Positions 1 to 8,280 of a stretch of DNA of 28,489 nt are shown here, piece after piece. The notes beneath the pieces are model-generated. The model did not search any database. It was not told the origin of the DNA and saw only the letters and a program-made list of their open reading frames with translations. The translations under genes were made by a program, and so were the position numbers. The stretch's first letter is position 1; each line of letters starts with the position of its first letter. The stretch is from DASRRB01 sp036732755 (GTDB lineage: Bacteria; Planctomycetota; B15-G4; SIAN01): assembly GCA_036732755.1 (NCBI GenBank), contig DAINBU010000059.1, positions 1 through 28,489 on the forward strand. The letters run 5' to 3'.

Positions 1-212
1 CGGGGAGCAAGGCTTCGTGGCGGATCGGGGTGCCCTCCGCCGCCAGAACCAACTGTGAAGAGGCGGCTGCGGCTGCCTGCGCGGCCTATGGGACCGTCGA
101 TTTCATCTGACTAAGAGAAGACGGCCGCGCGAGCCCCTCTCGCCACGAAGACTTCTCCCCGCGGCCTCTTCGCACGGTCCTCGCACGACGTCCGACATCG
201 TTGCTGCGCCGC
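1..212 (-). repeat. Diverged, left-truncated copy 1 of the palindromic MITE-like element
   Basis: The sequence aligns collinearly with the + strand of the copy at 9810-10050, but with many substitutions. Shared landmarks include the cctatgggaccg block (around 85-96), the cttctccccgcggcctcttc arm (around 151-170) and the tcgcacgacgtcc end (181-193). The alignment is already inside the outer arm at base 1, so roughly 28 bases of the element lie beyond the window edge. It is clearly older than the two near-identical copies, which shows a family with a history rather than one duplication event. No protein gene is apparent in it. Confidence 0.8.
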
Positions 213-460
213 GGACGATGAACCGACCCTGACTCGCACGAACGGTTCGCCGCCGCGAGCGCCGAGTCGATCCTGAAGTGCGCGGTACGAAACGCAGAAC
301 TCGCCGGCATCGCGCGCATCGACGAGTCCCTGCTCGTCCACGGTGCGTTAGTATTGAAGAAGGGAGAGGAGAGGCGCGCTTCGTTCTTGGGTCGACGGGG
401 AGGCGTCGATGGGCGTCCGGTCTCGTCTCGCCGTCAATCTTGTGTGGGCCGTGCATCGAC
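213..460. other. Spacer between inverted element copies 1 and 2; no confident gene
   Basis: This stretch of about 250 bases separates two oppositely oriented copies of the repeat. A + strand frame is open from 222 through the spacer and into copy 2 (stop 585-587). It has no ATG before 354 and no recognisable domain. I see no RNA gene, and I treat it as non-coding or as a gene remnant. Confidence 0.4.
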
Positions 461-700
461 CGCAGCGCAGCAAAGATGTCGGACGTCGTGCGAGGTCGAT
501 TCGAAGAGGCCGCGGGAGAAGACCTCGTTGAGGGAGGGCCTCCAGCGACCGTCGACCACTGAATCAGCTGCAGGCACGGTCCCATAGGTCGCGCAGTCCG
601 CCGAGGCCGCCTCTGTTCAGCTGGGTCTTGCGGCCGAGGGCAGCCCTCATCGAAACGAGGTCTTCTCCCGCGGCCTCTTCACCCCCGCCCTCGACGTCCG
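461..700 (+). repeat. Copy 2 of the palindromic MITE-like element
   Basis: Bases 503-700 are the exact reverse complement of 9810-10007 (198 bp, no mismatch by eye). Bases 461-502 match 10008-10050 only partly, sharing the gacgtcgtgcgagg block. Inside the copy, 503-529 and 654-680 are perfect 27-bp inverted repeats. A shorter outer pair lies at 480-488 and 692-700 (cggacgtcg and its complement). The two arms could pair around a loop of about 124 nt. It carries no transposase, so any mobility would be non-autonomous. The 700 end lies 37 bp from the stop codon of the acyl-CoA synthetase gene, downstream of it. Confidence 0.9.
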
Positions 701-737
701 TTCCTTCTCTCTTCCGCTCGATCCCTCGGTTCGCCCC

Positions 738-2651
738 CTACGGAACGCAGATCGGCACCCCCTCCTCCGCCGCCGCCGGCGCGTCGGCGTAGAGCGCGCC
801 GATCAGCGACTGGTAGCGCGTCTCGACCACCTTCCGCCGCACCTTGAGCGTCGGCGTCAGCTCGCGGTTCTCCTGAGAGAACGGGTCGAGCAGCAGCGCG
901 AAGCGGCGCACCCGCTCGGGGGGCGCGAGCTCCTCGTTCGCGCGCGCCACCGCATCGCGGAAGAGCGCGCGCACGCGCTCGTGGTCGACCATCCCGGCGC
1001 GGTTCGTCCACTCGAGACCCTGCTCCTGGAGGCAGTTCTTGAGCGCGCCCTCGTCGGGGACGATCAGCGCCACGAGATAGGGGTGGCGGTCGCCGACGAG
1101 GCAGACGTCGCCGATCAGGCGGTGGCGCTTGAGGAGCCCCTCGACCCGCGCCGGCGACACGTTCTTGCCGCCCGAGCCGATGATCAGGTCCTTCTTCCGG
1201 TCGGTGACGAAGACGAAGCCGTCGGCGTCGACGTGGCCGACGTCGCCCGTGTGGAAGCAGCCGTCGGCGTCGAGCACCGCGGCGGTCGCGTCGGGTTGCT
1301 CGAAGTAGCCGAGCATCACGTTCGGCCCCTTGACCAGGAGCTCGCCGTCGTCGGCGACGCGCACTTCGACGCCCGGCAGCACCCGCCCGACCGAGCCGGC
1401 GCGCACCACGTCGGGCTGGTTGACGGAGACCACCGGCGACGCCTCGGTCAGCCCGTAGCCCTCGAGCAGCGGCAGGCCCACGCGCGTGAAGAAGCGCACG
1501 ATCTCGGCATCGAGCGGCGCGCCGCCCGACACGAAGAAGCGCACGCGCCCGCCCATGCGGCGGCGCAGGAGCGAGAAGACCAGGCGGTCGGCCAGCTCGC
1601 GCCGCACGCGCAGCCGCAGCGGGAGCGGCTCACCCGCCTCCTTCGCCGCGCTCCACTCGTCGGAGACGCGCAGCGCGAACTCGAAGAGCGCGCGGCGGTA
1701 CTTGGGCGCGCGCTCGAGCGTGCCGAGGATGCGGTTGCGCACCTTCTCGTAGAAGCGCGGCACGCCGAGCAGGAGCGTCGGCTTGATCTCGCGCACCTCG
1801 GTCGCGACCTTCTCGGGCGACGTCGCGTAGGCGATCTCCCCGCCCGCCATCAGGAGCGCGAAGTGGCCGGCGGTGCGCTCGAAGCTGTGGGAGAGCGGCA
1901 GGAAGGAAAGGGTGCGGTCGGCCTCGGTCACGCGGATGTGCTGGAGGATCGCGGCGCAGTTCGAGAGCAGGTTGCCGTGGGTGAGCATCACCCCCTTGGG
2001 ATCGCCCGTCGTGCCCGACGTGTAGAGGATCGTCGCGACGTTCTCCGGCGCGAGCGCGGCGAGGCGCGCGCGCACGGCGGCGCCCGGCTCGACGGCGGCG
2101 ACGTGCCCACGGCCATTCGTCCGGCCGTTCGTGCGGCTAGGCGGCGCGGCGCTCGCGACGAGTGAGCTCCAGCCCACCAGCTCCGGTCCCGCCGCGCGGG
2201 CGGAGGGGGCGGCGCCGTCATTCGCGTCGTCGAAGAGGAAGACGTGGCGCAGCTTCGGCAGGCGTGCGCAGGCGGACGCGATGCGCTGCCATTGCGCCCG
2301 CGTCGAGACGAAGAGCGCCTCGCTCCCGGAGCGGCGCAGCAGCGCCTCGACCTCGCCCTCCGGGTTGGTCGGGTAGATCGGGACGTCGACGAGCCCTGCG
2401 GAGAGGCAGGCGAGGTCGGCGAGGAACCACTCGGGCCGGTTCTCGGAGAGGATCGCGACGCGCGCGCCGGGCGCGAGGCCGCGCGCCACGAGGGCGTCGG
2501 CGACCGCCGCGACCTCGGCCGCGCAGCGCGCGAAGGAGCGCGCCTTCCAGCCGCCGGCCCCCTTCGCGTCTTTCGCGTGGAGGAACGGCTTCTCTCCCAG
2601 ACGCGCCGCCTGCGCGAAGAAGAGCTCGCCGAGACTCCTGGCCGTGGTCAT
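738..2651 (-). CDS. Long-chain fatty-acid--CoA ligase (AMP-forming, FadD/FAA1-like)
   Basis: The 637-aa protein should activate fatty acids with ATP and CoA through an acyl-adenylate, at the inner face of the membrane. Seen in the sequence: the AMP-binding P-loop ILYTSGTTGDPKGVMLTHGN at about 208-227; the EGYGLTEASP motif near the middle; the adenylate-binding TGDVGHVDADGF segment; and TDRKKDLI, which leads into the mobile C-terminal lid. Length and motif order fit the FAA1-type long-chain family rather than acetyl-CoA synthetases. The gene begins 57 bp after the HDOD gene and is probably the last of a five-gene minus-strand transcription unit. Its 3' end is followed within 40 bp by a palindromic element copy. 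Chain-length specificity cannot be read from the sequence. Confidence 0.93.
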   Translation of the reverse strand: MTTARSLGELFFAQAARLGEKPFLHAKDAKGAGGWKARSFARCAAEVAAVADALVARGLAPGARVAILSENRPEWFLADLACLSAGLVDVPIYPTNPEGEVEALLRRSGSEALFVSTRAQWQRIASACARLPKLRHVFLFDDANDGAAPSARAAGPELVGWSSLVASAAPPSRTNGRTNGRGHVAAVEPGAAVRARLAALAPENVATILYTSGTTGDPKGVMLTHGNLLSNCAAILQHIRVTEADRTLSFLPLSHSFERTAGHFALLMAGGEIAYATSPEKVATEVREIKPTLLLGVPRFYEKVRNRILGTLERAPKYRRALFEFALRVSDEWSAAKEAGEPLPLRLRVRRELADRLVFSLLRRRMGGRVRFFVSGGAPLDAEIVRFFTRVGLPLLEGYGLTEASPVVSVNQPDVVRAGSVGRVLPGVEVRVADDGELLVKGPNVMLGYFEQPDATAAVLDADGCFHTGDVGHVDADGFVFVTDRKKDLIIGSGGKNVSPARVEGLLKRHRLIGDVCLVGDRHPYLVALIVPDEGALKNCLQEQGLEWTNRAGMVDHERVRALFRDAVARANEELAPPERVRRFALLLDPFSQENRELTPTLKVRRKVVETRYQSLIGALYADAPAAAEEGVPICVP

Positions 2652-2708
2652 CCGCAGGCGCTCCTGTCGCCGTGCCCGATAGCGCGTCGTCGCCCGGAGC
2701 GCCGGAGA

Positions 2709-3764
2709 TCAGCGCAGCTGCGCGACCTTTTCCACTTTGAAGGCCATGACGAACACCTCGTCGCGGCTCGGCAGCCGGTCCGCGCCGATCTTCAGCGGGG
2801 CGAGGGCCGGATGCGAGGAGAAGTCGATCGTCCGCTGCGGCGCCCAGCAGCCGTAGTTGCGGCAGAGGTCGTTGGCGAGCTGCGTCGCAGCCGCGAGCCC
2901 CGCGTGGTCGCCCGCGCCCTCGGGCTTCTGGCGGTGCACGACCGCGGCCGCGACCGCGGCGGGCAGGCTCCACTTCTTCATGACGCGCTCGTTGAACGCC
3001 ACGGAGTGGGCGGCGATCAGCTTGAGCATCGTCTGCTTGGAGACGGTGCGCTCACCCTTCAGCGCCATCTGGCGCGCCACGCCGAGCACGGCGAGCACGC
3101 CGACGTCGTGGAAGAGGCCGGCCACGTAGGCGTGCCCGGAGTCGAGCTGCGCCTTCTCGGCGATCGCGCGGGCGATCTGCGCCGCGAGCAGAGAGTGCTT
3201 CCAGGTCATGTCGGAGAACTGCTCGAAGGGGCGCCCCTTCACGCGCGTCGTATGGAGCGCGATCTCGAGCAGCAGGAGGCGCATCGGGGGCTGGCCGAGC
3301 CGCGCCACCGCGTCGTGCAGCGTCTCGTCCTTCTGCGCGCCGCGATGGAGCGGCGAGTTCGCGAGCGTCAGCACCGCGCCGGCGATCGCCGGCTCGCACG
3401 CGACCGCGCCCGAGATCTTCTTCACCGGGAACTGCGGGTCGTCGACCATCCGCAGGACGTCGAAGGCCGACGCCGGCGGCGGCGCGACGTCGCTCGAGCC
3501 GGCGGCGATCGCCTGCTCGAACTCCTCGATGAAGCGCCGGTCGACGTCGAGGTCGAGGAAGCGGTCGTCGACGACGCCGTGGCGGAAGCTCTCGATCAGA
3601 GCGGCGATCTCGCGCTTGCGCCGTTCGTCGTCGGGAGCGCCTTCCTTCGTCAGCTTCTTCTCGCTGCGAAGCGGCGGCGCCATCGGTTCGACGGGGGCGG
3701 CCGGAGTCGGAGCGGTCGGCTCGACGTTCCGCAGGCGCGAGAGGAGCTGCGTGATGAGACCCAA
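2709..3764 (-). CDS. HDOD-domain signalling protein
   Basis: The predicted protein is 351 aa. HDOD domains are catalytically reduced relatives of HD phosphohydrolases and are usually found in bacterial signalling proteins. Residues 1-95 are a charged, proline-rich linker. The HDOD region spans about 100-295, with WKHS (His190) and AGLFHDVG (215-222) visible, and the C-terminal 50 residues resemble nothing I know. The frame stays open to an ATG at 3845, but those codons are rich in Arg and Pro and unlike a protein start. I prefer TTG at 3764 (MGLITQLLSRLR), which has GGGAGG nine bases upstream. The gene sits between the DUF1573 gene and the acyl-CoA synthetase. Its signalling partner is unknown. 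Confidence 0.85.
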   Translation of the reverse strand: MGLITQLLSRLRNVEPTAPTPAAPVEPMAPPLRSEKKLTKEGAPDDERRKREIAALIESFRHGVVDDRFLDLDVDRRFIEEFEQAIAAGSSDVAPPPASAFDVLRMVDDPQFPVKKISGAVACEPAIAGAVLTLANSPLHRGAQKDETLHDAVARLGQPPMRLLLLEIALHTTRVKGRPFEQFSDMTWKHSLLAAQIARAIAEKAQLDSGHAYVAGLFHDVGVLAVLGVARQMALKGERTVSKQTMLKLIAAHSVAFNERVMKKWSLPAAVAAAVVHRQKPEGAGDHAGLAAATQLANDLCRNYGCWAPQRTIDFSSHPALAPLKIGADRLPSRDEVFVMAFKVEKVAQLR

Positions 3765-3891
3765 GCGACGACGCCTCCCGTGGTTCCGACGGGGATCCAA
3801 GGGCCGATATCGGCCGCCGGGCGGCCCGCGCTGGTGGCGATTCACGAACGCCGCCAGCGCACCGGCGGCTCCTCGGAGGGCGCCCGGGGGC

Positions 3892-4908
3892 TCAGCCGTC
3901 GACGACGCGACCGGCGAGCGTGAGCGCGTGGCGCGGCTCGTCGGTGCCCGGCAGCGTCACGTCGATGCGCCCGACCAGCGGGACGGGGCGCGCCTGCGCC
4001 GGCAGCGCGACCTCGAGCGTCCACGCGCGGCCCGCCTCGTCGATGGTCCAGCGCAGCTCCGGCGCCACCGCCTTCGCGGCGCTCCCGGTCAGCACGACCG
4101 CCGCCTCGGGATGGGCGGCGGCGAGCGGCGCGGCGCCGCGCCGCAACACGCGCAGCCGCCGCGTCGCGCCGAGCGTGCGTCCGACGTCGCCGAACTCGAC
4201 GCGGTCGCCGTCGGGGAAGTCGAGCCGCGCGCCGACGGCCGCCGCGACCGGCACGAGCGCCTGCTTCACGCGTGGATGGTCGCCCGGCAGCGCGATGGAG
4301 AAGAGGTGGCTGCCGATGCGGGCGCGGCCGTCGAAGCGCACCTCGAGCTCTCGGCGGCCCGCGTCGAGCCAGGCGGCCGAGAATCCGGGCTCGTCGACGC
4401 GCGGCTCGTCGAAGCGGACCGCGCTGCCGTCGGCGACGGCGACGGCCACGTGCACGCGCGCCGCGTCGCCGAGCACGAGCTCCTTCATCTCGACCAGCGG
4501 CGGAGCGAGCGTGTAGAGCGGCGCCACGTCGGCGGCGAGCTCGAAGACGAGCCAGGGGCGCGCCGGATCGTTGGTCGCGACGCGCAGCTCCTTCACCACC
4601 GCGCCGAGCGTCTTGTCGGCCCGGAAGGTCACCGGCAGGAGCAGCTCCGCGCCCGGGGCCACCTCCGTCGGCTGGAAGCCGGCGATCAGGCAGCCGCAGG
4701 TCGACCGCACCTCGCCCAGCGTGAGCGGTGCGTCGCCGGCGTTGCGGCACGGGAACTCCTCGATCCGCTCCTCGCCGAGCCAGAGCTTGCCGAGCTCGGC
4801 GCGGCGGCGGCCGTCGGCCAGGCGCGGCCCGGCCGGCCCGCGCGTGCAACCGGCCAGGAGCGCGACGGCGAGGGCCGCGCACGCGGCGCGCGCGGTGCGC
4901 TGCGTCAC
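3892..4908 (-). CDS. DUF1573 lipoprotein
   Basis: The protein is 338 aa and starts at GTG 4908, overlapping the ligA stop by four bases (GTGA), so it is translationally coupled. A hydrophobic N-terminus ends in a lipobox, LLAG-Cys21, which predicts a membrane-anchored lipoprotein. Residues from about 35 on carry the DUF1573 signature: a beta-sandwich-like stretch with STCGC (69-73), followed by a PTEVAPG segment and further beta-rich repeats to the C-terminus. DUF1573 proteins are common in Planctomycetota and Bacteroidota, and their biochemical role is unknown. The ASH/Ig-like fold suggests protein-protein or envelope binding. Coupling to a DNA ligase gene is probably operon economy rather than shared function. 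Confidence 0.88.
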   Translation of the reverse strand: MTQRTARAACAALAVALLAGCTRGPAGPRLADGRRRAELGKLWLGEERIEEFPCRNAGDAPLTLGEVRSTCGCLIAGFQPTEVAPGAELLLPVTFRADKTLGAVVKELRVATNDPARPWLVFELAADVAPLYTLAPPLVEMKELVLGDAARVHVAVAVADGSAVRFDEPRVDEPGFSAAWLDAGRRELEVRFDGRARIGSHLFSIALPGDHPRVKQALVPVAAAVGARLDFPDGDRVEFGDVGRTLGATRRLRVLRRGAAPLAAAHPEAAVVLTGSAAKAVAPELRWTIDEAGRAWTLEVALPAQARPVPLVGRIDVTLPGTDEPRHALTLAGRVVDG

Positions 4909-6929
4909 GGCGCCGGTCCCGTTTCGAGGAGCTCGAGGAACTGCGTCTCGTCGAGGACGGCGACCTCGAGCTCCTGCGCCTTCTTCAGCTTGCTGCCCGG
5001 CTTCTCGCCGACCACGAGGTAGGAGAGGCGCGCGCTCACGCCGGAGAGGAGGCTGCCTCCTTGGGCCTTCACGCGCGCCTCGGCCTCGGCGCGCGTCAGC
5101 TTCCCGAGCGTGCCGGTGAAGAGGAACGTCTTCCCTTCGAGGCGGCCGCTCCCGCGCTCGACCCGGCGCGGCGCGACGCCGCGCCGCGCGAGCTCGTCGA
5201 GGAGCGCGCGCCCCGCGTCGCTCTGCAGGAAGCCGACCAGGCTCTCGGCGGCGCGCGGTCCGATGCCGTGGATCGAGCGCACGGTTTCGACGGTCGCCTC
5301 GCGCAGCGCCTCGAGCGTCCCGAACGGCTGCGCGATCGCCTCCGCCGCCGCCTCGCCGATCTCCGGGACGCCGAGCGCGAAGAGGAAGCTCGCGAGCGGC
5401 CGCGTCTTGCTCGCCTCGAGGTTGGCGAGCACGTTGGCCGCCGACTTCTCGCCCATCCGCTCCAGGTCGACGAGCACCTCGCGCGTGAGGCCGTAGAGGT
5501 CGGCCGGGCTCTTCACGATCCCGCCGTCGACGAGCTGGCCGATCAGCTTCTCGCCGAGCCCCTCCACGTCCATGGCGGCGCGCGAGACGAAGTGCTCGAT
5601 GCGGCGCTTCACGCGCGCGGGGCAGCGCTCGTTGGGGCAGCGCAGTGCGACCAGGTCGGCCTCCTTCACGACCGGCGTGCCACACGCCGGGCACGCCGAC
5701 GGGAAGGTGAAGTCGCGCTCGGCGCCGGTGCGCTTCGACTCGATCACCTGGACGACCTTCGGGATCACGTCGCCGGCGCGCTGGATCAGGACGGTGTCGC
5801 CGATCTTCACGCCGAGCCGCGCGATCTCGTCTTGATTGTGCAGCGTGGCGTTCGTGATCGTGACCCCCGCGAGCGCCACCGGCTCGAGCCGCGCGACCGG
5901 CGTGAGCGTCCCGTTGCGGCCGACCTGGATCGTGATCTCCGCGATGCGGGTCGTGGCCTGGCGCGCGGCGAACTTGAACGCCTGCGCCCAGCGCGGGCTC
6001 TTCGAGCGGAAGCCCAGCCGCGCCTGGAGCGCCAGGTCGTCGACCTTGACGACCACGCCGTCGAGCTCGATCGGGAAGGCGTCGCGCCCCGCCTCGAGCT
6101 CGCGGTAGCGCGCGAGGACGGCTTCGAGGTCGCCCTTCCTCGAGAAGGGGCGCGGCGTCTTCAGGCCGAGCCCCTCGAGCCACTCGAGCGACTGCGAGTG
6201 GGAGGCGAGCGGCGGCCCGCCCTCGACCCGGCCGAGCGCGTAGGCGTAGAACTCGAGCGGGCGCGCCTTCGTGATGCGGGCGTCGAGCTGGCGCAGCGTG
6301 CCGGCGGCGAGGTTGCGCGGGTTGGCGTAGGTCTCCTCCCCGCGCGCGAGCAGCTCGGCGTTGAACTTCTCGAAGTGGTCGCGCCGGATCACGACCTCGC
6401 CGCGCACGTCGAGGCGGCGCGGCACGTCTCCGCGCAGCGCGAGCGGGATCGAGCGGATCGTCCGCACGTTGGCGGTGACGTCCTCGCCCTCGCTGCCGCT
6501 GCCGCGCGTCGCGCCGACGACGAGGCGCCCGTTCTCGAACAGCAGCTTGCAGGAGAGGCCGTCGAACTTGGGCTCGACGACGAGGTCGCCCGGCAGCGTC
6601 TCGACGCCGAGATGCGAGAGGAGGCGCGCGTGCCACTCGCGCAGCTCCTTCTCGTCGAAGCTGTTGTCGAGCGAGAGGAGCGGCGGGTCGTGGGCGACCG
6701 TCGCGAACCCCTCGCTCGGCTGGCCGCTCACGCGCTGCGTCGGCGAGTCGGGGGTGACGAGCTCGGGGCGGCGCGCCTCGATCGCCTGCAGCTCGCGCAA
6801 CAGGCGGTCGTACTCGACGTCGGCGATCTCCGGCCGGTCGAGGACGTGGTAGCGCCAGTCGTGGTGGGCGATCGCGCGCCGCAGCTCGGCGGCGCGCCTG
6901 GCATCGGTGTTTGCGTCGGGTTCGCTCAC
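4905..6929 (-). CDS. ligA: NAD-dependent DNA ligase LigA
   Basis: The 674-aa protein seals DNA nicks, using NAD+ to adenylate itself, in replication and repair. All family blocks are present in order. An N-terminal Ia domain (1-75, with HDWRYHVLDRPEI) binds NMN. The adenylation domain has catalytic Lys121 in EPKFDG. An OB fold follows. A four-Cys zinc finger is formed by Cys413, 416, 431 and 436. Helix-hairpin-helix repeats occupy about 450-580, and a C-terminal BRCT domain about 596-674. Length matches the E. coli enzyme (671 aa). The ATG overlaps the queA stop by four bases (ATGA), and the downstream lipoprotein gene overlaps the ligA stop, so the three genes are co-translated. Confidence 0.98.
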   Translation of the reverse strand: MSEPDANTDARRAAELRRAIAHHDWRYHVLDRPEIADVEYDRLLRELQAIEARRPELVTPDSPTQRVSGQPSEGFATVAHDPPLLSLDNSFDEKELREWHARLLSHLGVETLPGDLVVEPKFDGLSCKLLFENGRLVVGATRGSGSEGEDVTANVRTIRSIPLALRGDVPRRLDVRGEVVIRRDHFEKFNAELLARGEETYANPRNLAAGTLRQLDARITKARPLEFYAYALGRVEGGPPLASHSQSLEWLEGLGLKTPRPFSRKGDLEAVLARYRELEAGRDAFPIELDGVVVKVDDLALQARLGFRSKSPRWAQAFKFAARQATTRIAEITIQVGRNGTLTPVARLEPVALAGVTITNATLHNQDEIARLGVKIGDTVLIQRAGDVIPKVVQVIESKRTGAERDFTFPSACPACGTPVVKEADLVALRCPNERCPARVKRRIEHFVSRAAMDVEGLGEKLIGQLVDGGIVKSPADLYGLTREVLVDLERMGEKSAANVLANLEASKTRPLASFLFALGVPEIGEAAAEAIAQPFGTLEALREATVETVRSIHGIGPRAAESLVGFLQSDAGRALLDELARRGVAPRRVERGSGRLEGKTFLFTGTLGKLTRAEAEARVKAQGGSLLSGVSARLSYLVVGEKPGSKLKKAQELEVAVLDETQFLELLETGPAP

Positions 6930-8047
6930 GTGAGCAGCATCGCGTCGCCGTAGGAGTAGAAACGGTAGCCGAGCGCCGCCGCCTCCGAATAGAGCGCGAG
7001 CAGCCGCTCCCGTCCCGTGAACGCCGCCACCAGCGCGAGCAGCGTCGTCCGGGGCAGGTGGAAGTTGGTGATGAGGCCGTCGACGGCCCGGAACCGGTGG
7101 GGCGGCCGGATCATCAGCCGCGTGCGCGCGCGGCCGGGCGGGACGCTCCCGTCCGCGGCGACGGCGGCCTCGAGCGCGCGCGTCGTCGTGGTGCCGACGG
7201 CGACGACCCGGCGCCCTTCGGAGCGCGCCGCGGCGATGGCGGCGGCGGCCGCCTCCGGGATCTCGTAGAGCTCCTCGTGCATCGCGTGGCCGGAGAGGCG
7301 GTCGCTGCGCACCGGCAGGAAGGTGCCCGGCCCGACGTGGAGCGTGATGCGGGTCGCGGCGACGCCCGCCGCGGCGAGCTGCTCGAGCAGCCGCGGCGTG
7401 AAGTGCAGCCCGGCGGTCGGCGCCGCGATCGCGCCCGGGACGCGCGCGAAGACCGTCTGGTAGCGCTCGCGGTCGAGCTCCTCGCGGGCGGCGGCGTCGG
7501 GGGCCGACGGATCGCGCTCGATGTAGGGCGGCAGCGGCAGCTCGCCCTGCTCGAGCGCGCGCGCGAGGCCGCCGACGATCCGGACGCGCCGCAGCTCGCC
7601 GCCCGGCGGGTCGACGACGATCAGGCGCAGCCCGTCGTCGCGCCCTCGGTCCAGCGTCAGCGTCTCGCCGGCCGGCAGGCGCGCCGACGGCCGCAGCAGC
7701 GCTGGCACGATCTCGTCACCGTCGGGGTCGGTGCCGCCGTCGCCGCCCGTGGGGTGGAGCAGGACCTCGACCTCGCCTCCCGTGGCGCGCCGCGCCCGCA
7801 GTCGGGCCGGGACCACCCGCGCGTCGTTCAGCACGAGCAGGTCGCCCCTCCGCAGGTGGCTCGAAAGGTCACGGAAGATCCCATGGGTCGTCCGTCCGGT
7901 TTCCCGGTCGTGGACGAGGAGGCGCGCGCCGTCGCGCTCGGCGGAGGGCGTCGTTGCGATTCGAACGGGGTCGAGCGGATAGTCGTAGAGGTCGAGCCGG
8001 TCGTCCTCGGCCTCGGAGCGGGGTGCGCTGGGTGGGTCGGTCGACAT
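6926..8047 (-). CDS. queA: S-adenosylmethionine:tRNA ribosyltransferase-isomerase QueA
   Basis: The 373-aa enzyme transfers the ribosyl group of SAM onto preQ1 at the wobble base of tRNAs with GUN anticodons, forming epoxyqueuosine. Family motifs visible include the N-terminal YDYPLDPVRIATTP block, LLVLNDARVVPARL, APTAGLHFTPRLL, HVGPGTFLPVRSD, the MHEELYEIP stretch and FHLPRTTLLALVAAFTG near the end. About 20 acidic and charged residues precede the conserved start; a later start is possible, but no better codon is apparent. It is the first gene of the minus-strand unit and is divergent from the glycosyltransferase at 8281. No other queuosine gene is in the window. Confidence 0.97.
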   Translation of the reverse strand: MSTDPPSAPRSEAEDDRLDLYDYPLDPVRIATTPSAERDGARLLVHDRETGRTTHGIFRDLSSHLRRGDLLVLNDARVVPARLRARRATGGEVEVLLHPTGGDGGTDPDGDEIVPALLRPSARLPAGETLTLDRGRDDGLRLIVVDPPGGELRRVRIVGGLARALEQGELPLPPYIERDPSAPDAAAREELDRERYQTVFARVPGAIAAPTAGLHFTPRLLEQLAAAGVAATRITLHVGPGTFLPVRSDRLSGHAMHEELYEIPEAAAAAIAAARSEGRRVVAVGTTTTRALEAAVAADGSVPPGRARTRLMIRPPHRFRAVDGLITNFHLPRTTLLALVAAFTGRERLLALYSEAAALGYRFYSYGDAMLLT

Positions 8048-8100
8048 GGGCGCTGGGGGAGTGGGGGCCGACGGGCGGCGGGCGGGCGCGAGCCGACACT

Positions 8101-8129
8101 TTCCGCGTTCGGTGAAGTCGCGTTACTAT
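8101..8129 (+). promoter_or_regulatory. Candidate promoter for the GT2 gene
   Basis: TACTAT at 8124-8129 resembles a sigma-70 -10 hexamer. TTCCGC at 8101-8106 stands 17 bases upstream as a weak -35. It lies about 150 bp before the GT2 start in the 233-bp divergent gap with queA. On the other strand the same bases read CATAGTA and could serve queA. A similar core, TACTGTGCC, occurs upstream of the aminotransferase (12072). Confidence 0.3.
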
Positions 8130-8280
8130 GCCGCGTTTCAATCGGACGGGGGAATCTAGAGTGCCGATCGGCGCGCGCCGGGTGCCCTGCGAAGGAAGGG
8201 CCCCGGATGGCAGTCGCGACGATCGGCGATCGCGCTCTCGACCCGGGTCCGCACTCGAAGGGGAGTAGCTGACAGGTCCT

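Noticed and set aside
222..587. Plus-strand open frame running through the spacer into element copy 2, with a protein-like stretch (ESILKCAVRNAELAGIARID) near its start.
   Set aside because: No ATG precedes that stretch, no family is recognised, and the second half is repeat sequence; it may be a gene remnant but cannot be supported as a gene.
461..700. Possible CRISPR repeat or tRNA-like structure in the palindromic element.
   Set aside because: There is no array of regularly spaced short repeats and no cloverleaf; the copies are dispersed and inverted.
981..2165. Long plus-strand frame opposite the acyl-CoA synthetase gene.
   Set aside because: Antisense shadow typical of GC-rich DNA; its Arg/Glu/Ala/Val-rich composition mirrors the true minus-strand codons, and all domain motifs are on the minus strand.
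4728..6953. A 741-codon plus-strand frame opposite ligA.
   Set aside because: It is the complement of intact ligA, with charged low-complexity residues and no motif.
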